Assembly: GCA_022791355.1 (NCBI GenBank)
Contig: JAAVYX010000114.1
Location: forward strand, 1 to 8,196
Length of the DNA stretch: 8,196 nt
Direction: 5' to 3'
Origin: Clostridiales bacterium
Lineage (GTDB): Bacteria > Bacillota > Clostridia > Oscillospirales > Acutalibacteraceae
Shown here: positions 1-6,004 of the stretch, in pieces
Layout: each line of letters begins with the position of its first letter
Position numbering within the stretch: position 1 is the first letter of the stretch
Notes under the pieces: model-generated
Seen by the model: only the letters and a program-made list of their open reading frames with translations
Database searches by the model: none
What the model was told of the DNA's origin: nothing
Made by a program: the position numbers and the translations under genes

Positions 1-3000
1 CGTCGCCGAAACCAATATCGTCGAGGAGGACAAGGAGCAGGTCGCCGGCAAGAGCAGGACCTTTACCTTCACGCTGGGAGCCTACGGCGTCAAGACCTTC
101 CGGGTCCGGTTCGCCGCCGCCCCCGCCGCGGTGGAGGGACTGACCGCCGTCACCACCGCCCAGAGCACCCTTACAAACCTGTCGGTAAAGGCCAAGGCCA
201 CCGCCTCCAGCGAGTACAGCGGGGAATATGCCGCCTCCAACGCCCTGTCCCTGGCCAACGGCGCGGATTGGGCCGCCAATAACCAAACCCGGGCCACCAT
301 CAAGCTAACCTGGGACAGCGACGTACAGATCGGCAGCTTTGCTTTGGCCGACCGTCCCAACGGGGCGGACAATGTGCAGAGCGCCACCGTCACCTTCAGC
401 GACGGCAGCAAGGTGGAGGTGACCGATATCGACCCGGCCGGCAAGGTGAAAACCATTGCTCTGGAAGAGGTGAAGACGGCGCGCTGGGCGGAGGTGGAGA
501 TCCGCTGCGAAAAGCCCAGCAATATCGGGCTTTCCGGTCTGGAATTCTACGCCGCGGGCGGTCAGGCGGCCGCCGTCGAGGGAACCCAGTTGACCTGGAC
601 GGCCCAGGACGACGCGCTGTATTATGAGATATTCCGCGGTACCGACCCCGACTTTGCCGCCGGCAGCGGCAGCTATCTGGCCTCTGCCGATAAAAACCAG
701 TATTTTGACGCGCAGGTTCCCGGCGACCTGACCAGAACCTACTACTATAAGGTCCGCGCCGTGGCCGCGGGGGCCAAGGGCGAGACCTCGGCCGCCGCCG
801 GGCAGCTGCCGGAAAGCGGCGGAGACGCGGGGGAGGCCGGCGAAGTCCAGCTGGTTGCCCCTATCAGCGCCATAGCCGGCAGCCAATATAGCGACCAGAA
901 CCCCACTCTGATTATCGACGGCAGCGGCCTGACCGGAGACGGACTGGACACGGTTCACGATAACCACAGCAACGCCTTTACCATGTGGCACACCGACGGC
1001 CATCCCGGCGCAAACGCCTGGGTGCAGCTCGATTTCGATCGGGCCTACCCGTTGGACGAGATGTGGGTCTGGAATATGAACCAGAGCGGCAACACCGGCC
1101 GGGGCCTTAAAAACGTCCGAATCCAGTATACCGCCGACGGGATCGTGTGGCAGGATTTGCAGCCCGAGGCCGGCATGACCTTTACCGGCGGCGTGGAGGG
1201 CTATCCCTTCCAGCTGGCCCAGGCCACCGGCCAGGACGACATGGCCGCCACCAATTTGAACGACGGCAGCAATACCCCCATCCGCTTTGGCGGCGCTCTG
1301 GCCAAGCATGTGAAGATCAGCGCCCATCCCGACGCGGGCACAGGCTCCTGGGGCGATGTTTACTTTGGTCTGTCCGAGGTGCGCTTTACCCGGAAATCCG
1401 CGTCCCAAAGCAGCCTTACTGTGAAGGATACGGCTCCCGAGGTCCCCGTTGTCAACGCTACGCCCCGTCTGGGTACCCGGGTTGACCTGGACTGGGCCCC
1501 GGTTTACGACGATCTCAAGCTGGACCATTACGAAATCTATCGCGACGGCGAGCTGATCGGCAGGACCCTGGACGCCTATATCTGCACCTACCGGGACAAG
1601 ACGGCCGCGCCCAAAACGGCTTATACCTATACCGTAAAGGCTGTGGACATGGCCGGCAATGCGTCCGAGAGCGCCCCGGTCAGTGTCAGAACCCTGGATA
1701 GTCTGGCCGCCACCCTTTCCGGCCTGACCCTGTCCATGGGAACCCTGACGCCCGGCTTTGCGCCCGAAACCCGGTTTTACACGATTAACCTGGGCGACAA
1801 CTTCGGCCGGTTCGACGGCGTCAAGGTCACGGCCACGGCGGCGAATCCGGCGGCCAAAATCTATGTGAACGGCGTGGAGACGGCCGGCGGCGCAGAATCT
1901 GCCCTGGTCCCGCTGGAAAAGCCGGGCGACAAGGTCGTTGTAAAAGTTGTAGAGGGAGAGGTCTCCAAGAGCTATATCCTCACCGCCGATACCGACGCGC
2001 CCATCCTCGCAGCGGCGGATGCCATTGCCGGCAGTCAGTATGACAACCAAAAGCCCACTTTGATTATTGACGGCAGCGGTCTGACCGGCAAGGGTCTAGA
2101 CGCCGTCCACGACAACCACAGCAGCGCCTTTACCATGTGGCATACCGGCAGCAATCCCGGCGACAAGGCCTGGGTGCAAATCGACTTAGGACAATCTTAC
2201 GAGCTGGACGAAATGTGGATCTGGAATATGAACCAGAGCGGCAATATCGGCCGGGGACTGAAGAATGTCAAGATCGAGTATACCGCCGACGGGAAGAGCT
2301 GGCAGACTCTGGAGCCCGAAGTGAGCATGACCTTTGCGGACAGTCCCGCAGGCTATCCCTTCCAGTTCGCCCAGGCCAGCGGCCAGAACGGCATGCCTGC
2401 CACCAATTTGAACGACGGGAAGAACACCCCGGTCCGTTTCGGCGGCGCAGAGGCTCGTTACGTTAAGATTACGGCCCATCCCGACGCGGGCACAGGCTCC
2501 TGGGGCGATATCTACTACGGCCTTTCCGAGGTGCGCTTTACTAGTAAGCTGGACCTGCGGGATATCGTGGCGGCCGAATCCATCGAAGTAACGGGAGAGG
2601 GCGGCAAGCAGATCATCACGACTCCCGGCGGCAGCCTACAAATGACGGCGGCCATAAAGCCTGACAACGCCACAAGGCGGGATGTGGTCTGGAGCGTGGC
2701 CAATCCGGAGGAAAACGTGGCCGTCATCTCGGCGGAGGGTCTGCTCACCGCCCACAGCAACGGCAGCGTGGAGGTCGTCGCCACGGCAAAGGACGGCAGC
2801 GGCGTCACCGGCCGCTGCACCGTAACCGTTTCGGGCCAGCCGGAGATCATCACCGGCGTGACGGCGCAGGCCGGCAATGTCTACGATGAACACAATACGC
2901 CCGAAAAGGTGGTCAACGGCGCGGGCATGAGTGGGCAAAACTCGGTCTTTGACCTGCACGACGACCATGGCAACGGCAACACCATGTGGCACACCAAGGC

Positions 3001-3844
3001 CGGCCCTGGCGAGGACGCTTGGATTATATTTGACCTAGGACGCGTACAGGCGATAGGCCAGATGTGGATCTGGAATATGAACCAACGGGGCAACGCCGAC
3101 CGTGGTCTTAAAAAGGTCAAGATCGAATACCGCAGCTCCCACGACGAGGACTGGACGGCCCTGCAGGGAACCGGCGAGGGCGAATATGACTTTACCCTTG
3201 CCAAGGCGTCCGGCCAGCCTGACCAGCCGGCCACCAATCTGCTTGACGGCCGTCCGGTGGAAATGAATCTGGATGCCCGCTACGTCCGCATCACCGCCGC
3301 GCCCCAGCCGGGCGAGGGCAACTACGGCAGCGATTACTATGGTCTGTCCGAGGTGCGCTTCACCGCAGGCGGGTCCGGCCAGAGCGGTGAGACGCTGCGG
3401 CAGGCGCTGGAGGCGGCCGACGCGGCTGTCAAGGGCCTTACCCTGTCCAACGATACGAGCGCGGACCAAATTTTGGAGGCCGTCCGGCAAGCGGTCGCCG
3501 GTACGGGCGTTTCGGTGGAGTGGAAAGAGGAACTGGTTATAAAACCCGCTACCGCCGCGGAAAAGGGCAGCGCTGCCGGTTCTCTGACGCTTACGCTGGA
3601 AGGGGAAAGTCTCGCGCTTCCCATTCGGCTGGAAATCCCGGTCCTTGTTGTACCGGGCGATATGGATAAGAATGGAGAGGTCACCATTCAGGACGTGATG
3701 GAGGCCTGCAAGGTATTGGCCCGGCAGTCGGCTGGGAAGGCTCCCACCGACGACGAAATGGCCCGGGGCGACCTGGACGGCAACAACCTCTTTACCATTA
3801 CCGACGTTATGGAAATCTGTAAGATTCTTGCCTGTAAGGCCTAA
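1..3844 (+). CDS. Secreted multimodular glycoside hydrolase, probable GH38 alpha-mannosidase C-terminal part with binding modules and dockerin (5' end outside window)
   Basis: The reading frame is open from position 2 to TAA 3842-3844, so the start and probably the whole catalytic region lie upstream. The GTG at 131 is internal, because coding sequence continues before it. The first ~37 residues (to ~112) include ETNIVEED and GAYGVKTFRVRF, resembling the end of GH38 alpha-mannosidases. Modules then run in this order: galactose-binding-like/DUF7402-like (176-553); fibronectin III (578-802); F5/8C (CBM32-like) module A (857-1390); fibronectin III (1427-1696); cadherin-like beta-sandwich (about 1703-1987); F5/8C module B (2006-2542); bacterial Ig-like group 2 (about 2558-2832); F5/8C module C (2843-3364); an unrecognised ~95-residue region (3365-3650); dockerin (3653-3841). 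The product is probably exported and acts on glycans, with the modules binding sugar and the dockerin joining a cohesin scaffold. A secreted carbohydrate-active enzyme is well supported. GH38 specifically is an inference from the short tail; another glycosidase family is possible. Confidence 0.85.
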   Translation, partial: VAETNIVEEDKEQVAGKSRTFTFTLGAYGVKTFRVRFAAAPAAVEGLTAVTTAQSTLTNLSVKAKATASSEYSGEYAASNALSLANGADWAANNQTRATIKLTWDSDVQIGSFALADRPNGADNVQSATVTFSDGSKVEVTDIDPAGKVKTIALEEVKTARWAEVEIRCEKPSNIGLSGLEFYAAGGQAAAVEGTQLTWTAQDDALYYEIFRGTDPDFAAGSGSYLASADKNQYFDAQVPGDLTRTYYYKVRAVAAGAKGETSAAAGQLPESGGDAGEAGEVQLVAPISAIAGSQYSDQNPTLIIDGSGLTGDGLDTVHDNHSNAFTMWHTDGHPGANAWVQLDFDRAYPLDEMWVWNMNQSGNTGRGLKNVRIQYTADGIVWQDLQPEAGMTFTGGVEGYPFQLAQATGQDDMAATNLNDGSNTPIRFGGALAKHVKISAHPDAGTGSWGDVYFGLSEVRFTRKSASQSSLTVKDTAPEVPVVNATPRLGTRVDLDWAPVYDDLKLDHYEIYRDGELIGRTLDAYICTYRDKTAAPKTAYTYTVKAVDMAGNASESAPVSVRTLDSLAATLSGLTLSMGTLTPGFAPETRFYTINLGDNFGRFDGVKVTATAANPAAKIYVNGVETAGGAESALVPLEKPGDKVVVKVVEGEVSKSYILTADTDAPILAAADAIAGSQYDNQKPTLIIDGSGLTGKGLDAVHDNHSSAFTMWHTGSNPGDKAWVQIDLGQSYELDEMWIWNMNQSGNIGRGLKNVKIEYTADGKSWQTLEPEVSMTFADSPAGYPFQFAQASGQNGMPATNLNDGKNTPVRFGGAEARYVKITAHPDAGTGSWGDIYYGLSEVRFTSKLDLRDIVAAESIEVTGEGGKQIITTPGGSLQMTAAIKPDNATRRDVVWSVANPEENVAVISAEGLLTAHSNGSVEVVATAKDGSGVTGRCTVTVSGQPEIITGVTAQAGNVYDEHNTPEKVVNGAGMSGQNSVFDLHDDHGNGNTMWHTKAGPGEDAWIIFDLGRVQAIGQMWIWNMNQRGNADRGLKKVKIEYRSSHDEDWTALQGTGEGEYDFTLAKASGQPDQPATNLLDGRPVEMNLDARYVRITAAPQPGEGNYGSDYYGLSEVRFTAGGSGQSGETLRQALEAADAAVKGLTLSNDTSADQILEAVRQAVAGTGVSVEWKEELVIKPATAAEKGSAAGSLTLTLEGESLALPIRLEIPVLVVPGDMDKNGEVTIQDVMEACKVLARQSAGKAPTDDEMARGDLDGNNLFTITDVMEICKILACKA
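857..1390 (+). repeat. F5/8C-like module, copy A
   Basis: This is the first of three homologous ~175-residue modules in the large glycosidase. Shared marks are GSQY near the start, IDGSGL, HDNHS, TMWHT, WNMNQSGN followed by RGLKNV, and the closing GLSEVRF. The fold resembles discoidin/F5-8C (CBM32-type) jelly rolls, which usually bind galactose-type or other glycans. The bound sugar cannot be read from the sequence. The module is longer than a typical ~130-residue CBM32, because an insertion (about 1190-1290) carries a YPFQ and ATNLNDG stretch that all three copies retain in some form. Confidence 0.75.
2006..2542 (+). repeat. F5/8C-like module, copy B
   Basis: This second copy is very close to copy A in protein and DNA. 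A run of 36 identical bases (2474-2509, matching 1322-1357) encodes the region around HPDAGTGSWGD. Most differences elsewhere look synonymous (for example in the IDGSGLTG segment), which suggests an internal duplication kept under protein-level selection, or occasional gene conversion. It keeps all the copy A marks: AIAGSQY, HDNHS, TMWHT, WIWNMNQSGN and GLSEVRF. Confidence 0.75.
2843..3364 (+). repeat. F5/8C-like module, copy C (diverged)
   Basis: This third copy is more diverged than A and B. It keeps TMWHT, MWIWNMNQ, RGLKKVKIEY, ATNL, ARYVRI and GLSEVRF. It differs in the N-terminal strand (GNVYDEHNTP in place of the GSQY-type start), in HDDHGNGN for HDNHS, and by a shorter insertion before the ATNL stretch. 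The conserved aromatic and charged residues suggest the same fold, perhaps with a shifted ligand preference. Confidence 0.72.
3653..3841 (+). other. C-terminal dockerin domain (two F-hand repeats)
   Basis: The last ~63 residues hold two similar segments. The first begins PGDMDKNGEVTIQDVMEACK and the second GDLDGNNLFTITDVMEICK. Each has the Asp/Asn pattern of a calcium-binding F-hand loop (D-x-D-x-N-x, with a later D) followed by a helix, in the internally duplicated arrangement typical of type I-like dockerins. Dockerins bind cohesin modules in a calcium-dependent way, so the enzyme is probably anchored to a scaffold or a cell-surface cohesin encoded elsewhere. No cohesin is present in this window. 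Confidence 0.85.
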
Positions 3845-3880
3845 GCTCATAATTAGTATATTTGCTCTGTGTTCGATAGA

Positions 3881-3917
3881 GCGGAAAACCCCGGCCGAAA
3901 AAGCCGGGGGTTTTCGC
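3881..3917 (+). terminator. Rho-independent terminator after the glycosidase gene
   Basis: The hairpin arms are AAAACCCCGGC (3885-3895) and GCCGGGGGTTTT (3903-3914), with one bulged G and a loop of about seven bases. Flanking GCG/CGC can extend the stem. It lies about 40 nt past the stop codon. Because the stem begins with A's and ends with T's, it could stop transcription from either side. Confidence 0.75.
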
Positions 3918-4010
3918 GTCCCTCCGCCGGCGGACGAGACGGTTCCTTGCCGAAAACGCGTGCTTTCTGGCAGGGGCGTTTAAGCCAAGGGCATTTTGGG
4001 TAAAGGCGTG

Positions 4011-4028
4011 TCGTAAGAATATCGTAAG
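4011..4028 (+). promoter_or_regulatory. Direct repeat TCGTAAG x2, 11-bp period, upstream of the vanY-like promoter
   Basis: TCGTAAG occurs at 4011-4017 and again at 4022-4028, one helical turn apart, ending 10 bp before the -35 element. Direct repeats with this spacing and placement are typical of binding sites for OmpR/PhoB-family response regulators. An inverted partial copy, TCTTAC, lies at 4088-4093. The regulator is unknown, and chance occurrence is possible. Confidence 0.35.
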
Positions 4029-4038
4029 CAAAACGGTC

Positions 4039-4067
4039 TTGCAAAAAGAGGGGACAGGGGGTACAAT
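4039..4067 (+). promoter_or_regulatory. Sigma-70-type promoter for the vanY-like gene and bioY
   Basis: TTGCAA (4039-4044) and TACAAT (4062-4067) are separated by 17 bp, each one mismatch from consensus. This puts a transcription start near 4074, about 45 nt before the ATG at 4119. The terminator upstream isolates this unit from the glycosidase gene. Confidence 0.65.
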
Positions 4068-4118
4068 AAGGATGATATTTACATAAATCTTACCGATATA
4101 CAGAAAGGCTGATGCCAT

Positions 4119-4937
4119 ATGGCGTATGAGAGAATACAGAGAGGCTATAAACGGGGAGGTAATACGGCGGTTATCATCATGATCGCGCTGATTGCCGTAC
4201 TGCTGGTCGCCGTAATCGTTCTGCTGGCGGTCGGGAGTCCCTTCCAGAAGGATAGAGATACGGCGGAGACCTCATCGGTTTCCAGCGCGCCGGCCGTCTC
4301 CCAGGAGCAGGGAGCTACCGAGGATCAGCTCAAGGCTGTGGCCGAGGCTGGTCAATGGTATCTCAAGCTGGTCAATCAGGATAACAAACTGGACCAGGAT
4401 CACAATCCCGAGCTCCAGGTCATCGAGGCCCGGTACAATCCCAACCGGCTGAAGTTCGACGTCCGGGCCATCGACGCCCTCAACCAGATGTGCGCCGACG
4501 CGGAGAAGGACGGGGTTTCCTTGGTGGTCATTTCGGCCTATCGTTCCATTTCCAAGCAGACTACCCTGTATAACAACAAGGTGGACCGTCTTGTGGCCCA
4601 GGGCCAGAGCCGGGAGGACGCTTTGGTAGCCGCAGCCACAGAGGTGGCCCTTCCCGGCACCAGCGAGCACAATCTAGGTCTTGCAGTGGACTTCAACTCC
4701 ACCGAACAGGATTTTGAAAACACCAAGGCCTGTAAATGGCTGAAGGAAAACGCCGAAAAGTACGGCTTTGTCAATCGTTTTCCCGCGGATAAGCAGGAGC
4801 TGACCAAAATTATCTACGAGCCCTGGCACTACCGTTATGTCACCGTCGAACACGCGGCCAAGATGAACGAGCTGAATATGTGCCTGGAGGAGTATGTGCC
4901 TTACCTGCAAAACGGCGGGCGGCCGGTTGCGCAGTAA
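4119..4937 (+). CDS. Membrane-anchored D-alanyl-D-alanine carboxypeptidase, VanY-type (peptidase M15B)
   Basis: The product removes, or is predicted to remove, the terminal D-Ala from peptidoglycan stem peptides or precursors outside the membrane. Of its 272 residues, 1-15 are a basic cytoplasmic tail and ~17-38 form one membrane helix (or uncleaved signal anchor). A Ser/Ala/Gln-rich linker spans ~40-65, and the M15B domain ~70-260. Zinc-site motifs are intact: SEHNLGLAVD at 182-191 (ligands His184 and Asp191) and EPWH at 234-237 (catalytic Glu234, ligand His237). SAYRS at 139-143 is the substrate-binding arginine motif of the family. The start is ATG 4119 with AGAAAGG at 4102-4108. No vanA-type resistance genes are adjacent, so a general wall-remodelling role is likelier than glycopeptide resistance. 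A D,L-endopeptidase activity within M15 cannot be excluded. It is the first gene of a probable two-gene unit with bioY. Confidence 0.88.
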   Translation: MAYERIQRGYKRGGNTAVIIMIALIAVLLVAVIVLLAVGSPFQKDRDTAETSSVSSAPAVSQEQGATEDQLKAVAEAGQWYLKLVNQDNKLDQDHNPELQVIEARYNPNRLKFDVRAIDALNQMCADAEKDGVSLVVISAYRSISKQTTLYNNKVDRLVAQGQSREDALVAAATEVALPGTSEHNLGLAVDFNSTEQDFENTKACKWLKENAEKYGFVNRFPADKQELTKIIYEPWHYRYVTVEHAAKMNELNMCLEEYVPYLQNGGRPVAQ

Positions 4938-4943
4938 AGCAGT

Positions 4944-5552
4944 ATGCGCAATCGGACACAGGCGGTCTCGCTGGCGTTGGGCGGCCTTTTCTGCGCCTTG
5001 TTTTTTCTGGCCGGCAATATTTTGCCCCCCATCCAGATCATTCCCGGCGTACCCATTACCCTGCAGGTGCTGGTGGTGGCCATGTTGGGCGGACTGTTGG
5101 GCTGTAAGCTGGGGTTTACGGTGCTGACCGCCGTCTTTTTGATGACCCTGGCGGGAGTCCCCATGATGAGCGGCTTTTCGGGCGGCCCGGCCGCCTTTGT
5201 AAAGCCCACGGCGGGCTATATGGTAGGCTGGGTTTTTATCCTGCTGGCGGCGGGGCTTTACCGGGACGCGTTGCGTCCCCGGCTGGAGGTTCGCCCGGCA
5301 GGGCGGCGGACCTCCCTTTGGCAGGCCGGTTGCTTTGTGCTGACCGGCGCGGCCGGGGTTCTGCTCTGCTACGCCTGCGGGGCGGTCTGGCTGTCGGTTT
5401 ACAGCGGGGCGGGCCTGTCGGCCTTCTGGCCGGGGTTTATCGGCAACGCCGTCTTTTTTCCGGCCGATCTTGTTAAGCTTCTGGCCGCGCATTTGCTTTG
5501 CCGGGCCGCTGGGCGGTTCCTGCGGCGGATGGGGGACGGGAGAGCGGCTTAA
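4944..5552 (+). CDS. bioY: Biotin ECF transporter S component BioY
   Basis: This integral membrane protein binds biotin and imports it together with an energy-coupling (ECF) module made of EcfT and the ATPases EcfA/A'; none of those are in this window. It has 202 residues, the usual BioY length, with about six hydrophobic segments. Family marks are GVPITLQ at 35-41, the AGVP...GFSGGPAAFVKPTAGY stretch at 70-92, and the C-terminal FIGNAVFFPADLVK at 165-178. The stop of the vanY-like gene is only 6 nt before the ATG, so the two are probably co-transcribed. No clear Shine-Dalgarno precedes the ATG, which suggests coupling to termination of the upstream gene. No BirA-type operator was recognised. 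A biotin auxotroph or scavenger is a reasonable inference. The tail after ~190 is Arg/Gly-rich and not conserved. Confidence 0.9.
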   Translation: MRNRTQAVSLALGGLFCALFFLAGNILPPIQIIPGVPITLQVLVVAMLGGLLGCKLGFTVLTAVFLMTLAGVPMMSGFSGGPAAFVKPTAGYMVGWVFILLAAGLYRDALRPRLEVRPAGRRTSLWQAGCFVLTGAAGVLLCYACGAVWLSVYSGAGLSAFWPGFIGNAVFFPADLVKLLAAHLLCRAAGRFLRRMGDGRAA

Positions 5553-5553
5553 A

Positions 5554-5778
5554 ATGGGGGACGGGCGCTGTCTTCTGCTGCGGCTCTAGGCGCAAAGAGG
5601 CTGGCTGTGCGCGTTAATCGCCGTCCGCCAGTTCCTGGAGCGGTATTTTCGCGCCCTGTATCCGCCGGATACGATAGCGTTTGTGCGCCTTGCGCCTCCA
5701 AATCAGCGGATCCTCCGGCGTATTTACGCTCCCGACCGGTTGGAATCGGCCTCTTTTCGGCATCCGCAGACCTTGTAA
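5554..5778 (+). pseudogene. Possible decayed small reading frame downstream of bioY
   Basis: From ATG 5554 one frame runs 11 codons to an in-frame TAG (5587-5589), then stays open for 62 codons to TAA 5776-5778. The open part reads like protein, with segments such as RQFLERYFRALYPPD and IAFVRLAPPNQRILRR, mostly G/C at third positions and alternating charged and hydrophobic residues. I do not recognise a family. No ATG, GTG or TTG start with a Shine-Dalgarno lies just after the TAG. It may be a broken gene, a fragment, or chance in GC-rich DNA. The overlapping frame from GTG 5607 looks less protein-like and runs through the promoter and leader. No terminator is evident after bioY. Confidence 0.25.
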
Positions 5779-5808
5779 AACTATTGGAAAAATATTTGCG
5801 CGGGGGCA

Positions 5809-5837
5809 TTGACAAAGAGGCGCGGCCGTGGTATTCT
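5809..5837 (+). promoter_or_regulatory. Promoter of the infC-rpmI-rplT operon
   Basis: A perfect TTGACA (5809-5814) and TATTCT (5832-5837) are separated by 17 bp, a strong housekeeping sigma-factor promoter. Transcription would begin near 5844, giving a leader of about 160 nt before infC. Confidence 0.85.
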
Positions 5838-5843
5838 GTTTTA

Positions 5844-5990
5844 GACAACAAAGCAGAACAGGTTTGCCGTTCTCACCTCAAGGTTTCGTCTGTTGGGGTC
5901 AATAGGTCGGTCGCCTTTTGGAATATGGGCGATAAATAGGCTTATTGCGCGGACGGGGTGTACCTTGTCCGCGCTTTGTATTTTAGCTTT
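5844..5990 (+). ncRNA. Structured 5' leader of infC operon, probable ribosomal protein L20 leader
   Basis: The ~150-nt untranslated leader holds several possible hairpins. ACCTCAA (5875-5881) can pair with TTGGGGT (5893-5899). TCGCCT (5911-5916) can pair with GGGCGA (5927-5932). GCGATAA (5929-5935) can pair with TTATTGC (5942-5948), and then the attenuator stem follows. The third pairing shares bases with both the second and the attenuator base, so mutually exclusive folds are possible. In Bacillus subtilis, L20 binds such a leader, mimicking its 23S rRNA site, and causes premature termination of infC-rpmI-rplT. The position, the operon content and the terminal hairpin all fit that class. Assignment to the L20 leader family is inferred from context and folding by eye, not from a model search. 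Confidence 0.65.
5947..5984 (+). terminator. Attenuator (intrinsic terminator) in the infC leader
   Basis: GCGCGGAC (5947-5954) pairs perfectly with GTCCGCGC (5967-5974). The inner GGGG (5955-5958) can pair further with CCTT (5963-5966), leaving a four-base loop. A T-rich tract (TTTGTATTTT) follows immediately. The hairpin sits between the promoter and the infC ribosome-binding site, so it would act as a regulated attenuator rather than an end-of-gene terminator. Confidence 0.8.
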
Positions 5991-5995
5991 GGAGG
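5991..5995 (+). promoter_or_regulatory. Shine-Dalgarno GGAGG that fixes the AUU start of infC
   Basis: GGAGG lies 9 nt upstream of ATT 6005-6007. In the infC frame, no ATG, GTG, TTG or CTG exists between the stop at 5984-5986 and GTG 6053, which is too far away (57 nt) to be served by this site. The site therefore supports initiation at AUU. Confidence 0.8.
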
Positions 5996-6004
5996 TGCTT
6001 ACCC

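Noticed and set aside
131..133. GTG 131 as the start of the large glycosidase
   Set aside because: The frame is open and homologous to glycosidase sequence before 131, there is no Shine-Dalgarno, and a secretion signal would be expected at a true start.
305..2050. A 581-codon open frame on the minus strand opposite the glycosidase
   Set aside because: It mirrors the + strand gene, has Gly/Val/Ala-rich low-information sequence and no recognisable domain. Long antisense frames are expected opposite GC-rich coding DNA. The + strand frame has clear domains throughout.
3923..3934. Perfect palindrome TCCGCCGGCGGA as an operator
   Set aside because: It lies just after the terminator, far from the promoter at 4039, has no T-tract or partner site, and short GC palindromes are frequent in such DNA.
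4674..5492. A 272-codon minus-strand frame across the vanY-like and bioY genes
   Set aside because: It overlaps two well-supported + strand genes and reads as Gln/Arg/Gly-rich sequence with no family resemblance.
5607..5939. A 110-codon + strand frame starting at GTG 5607
   Set aside because: It runs through the infC promoter and leader RNA, is Pro/Ser-rich with no recognisable domain, and its weak Shine-Dalgarno-like AAAGAGG is insufficient support.
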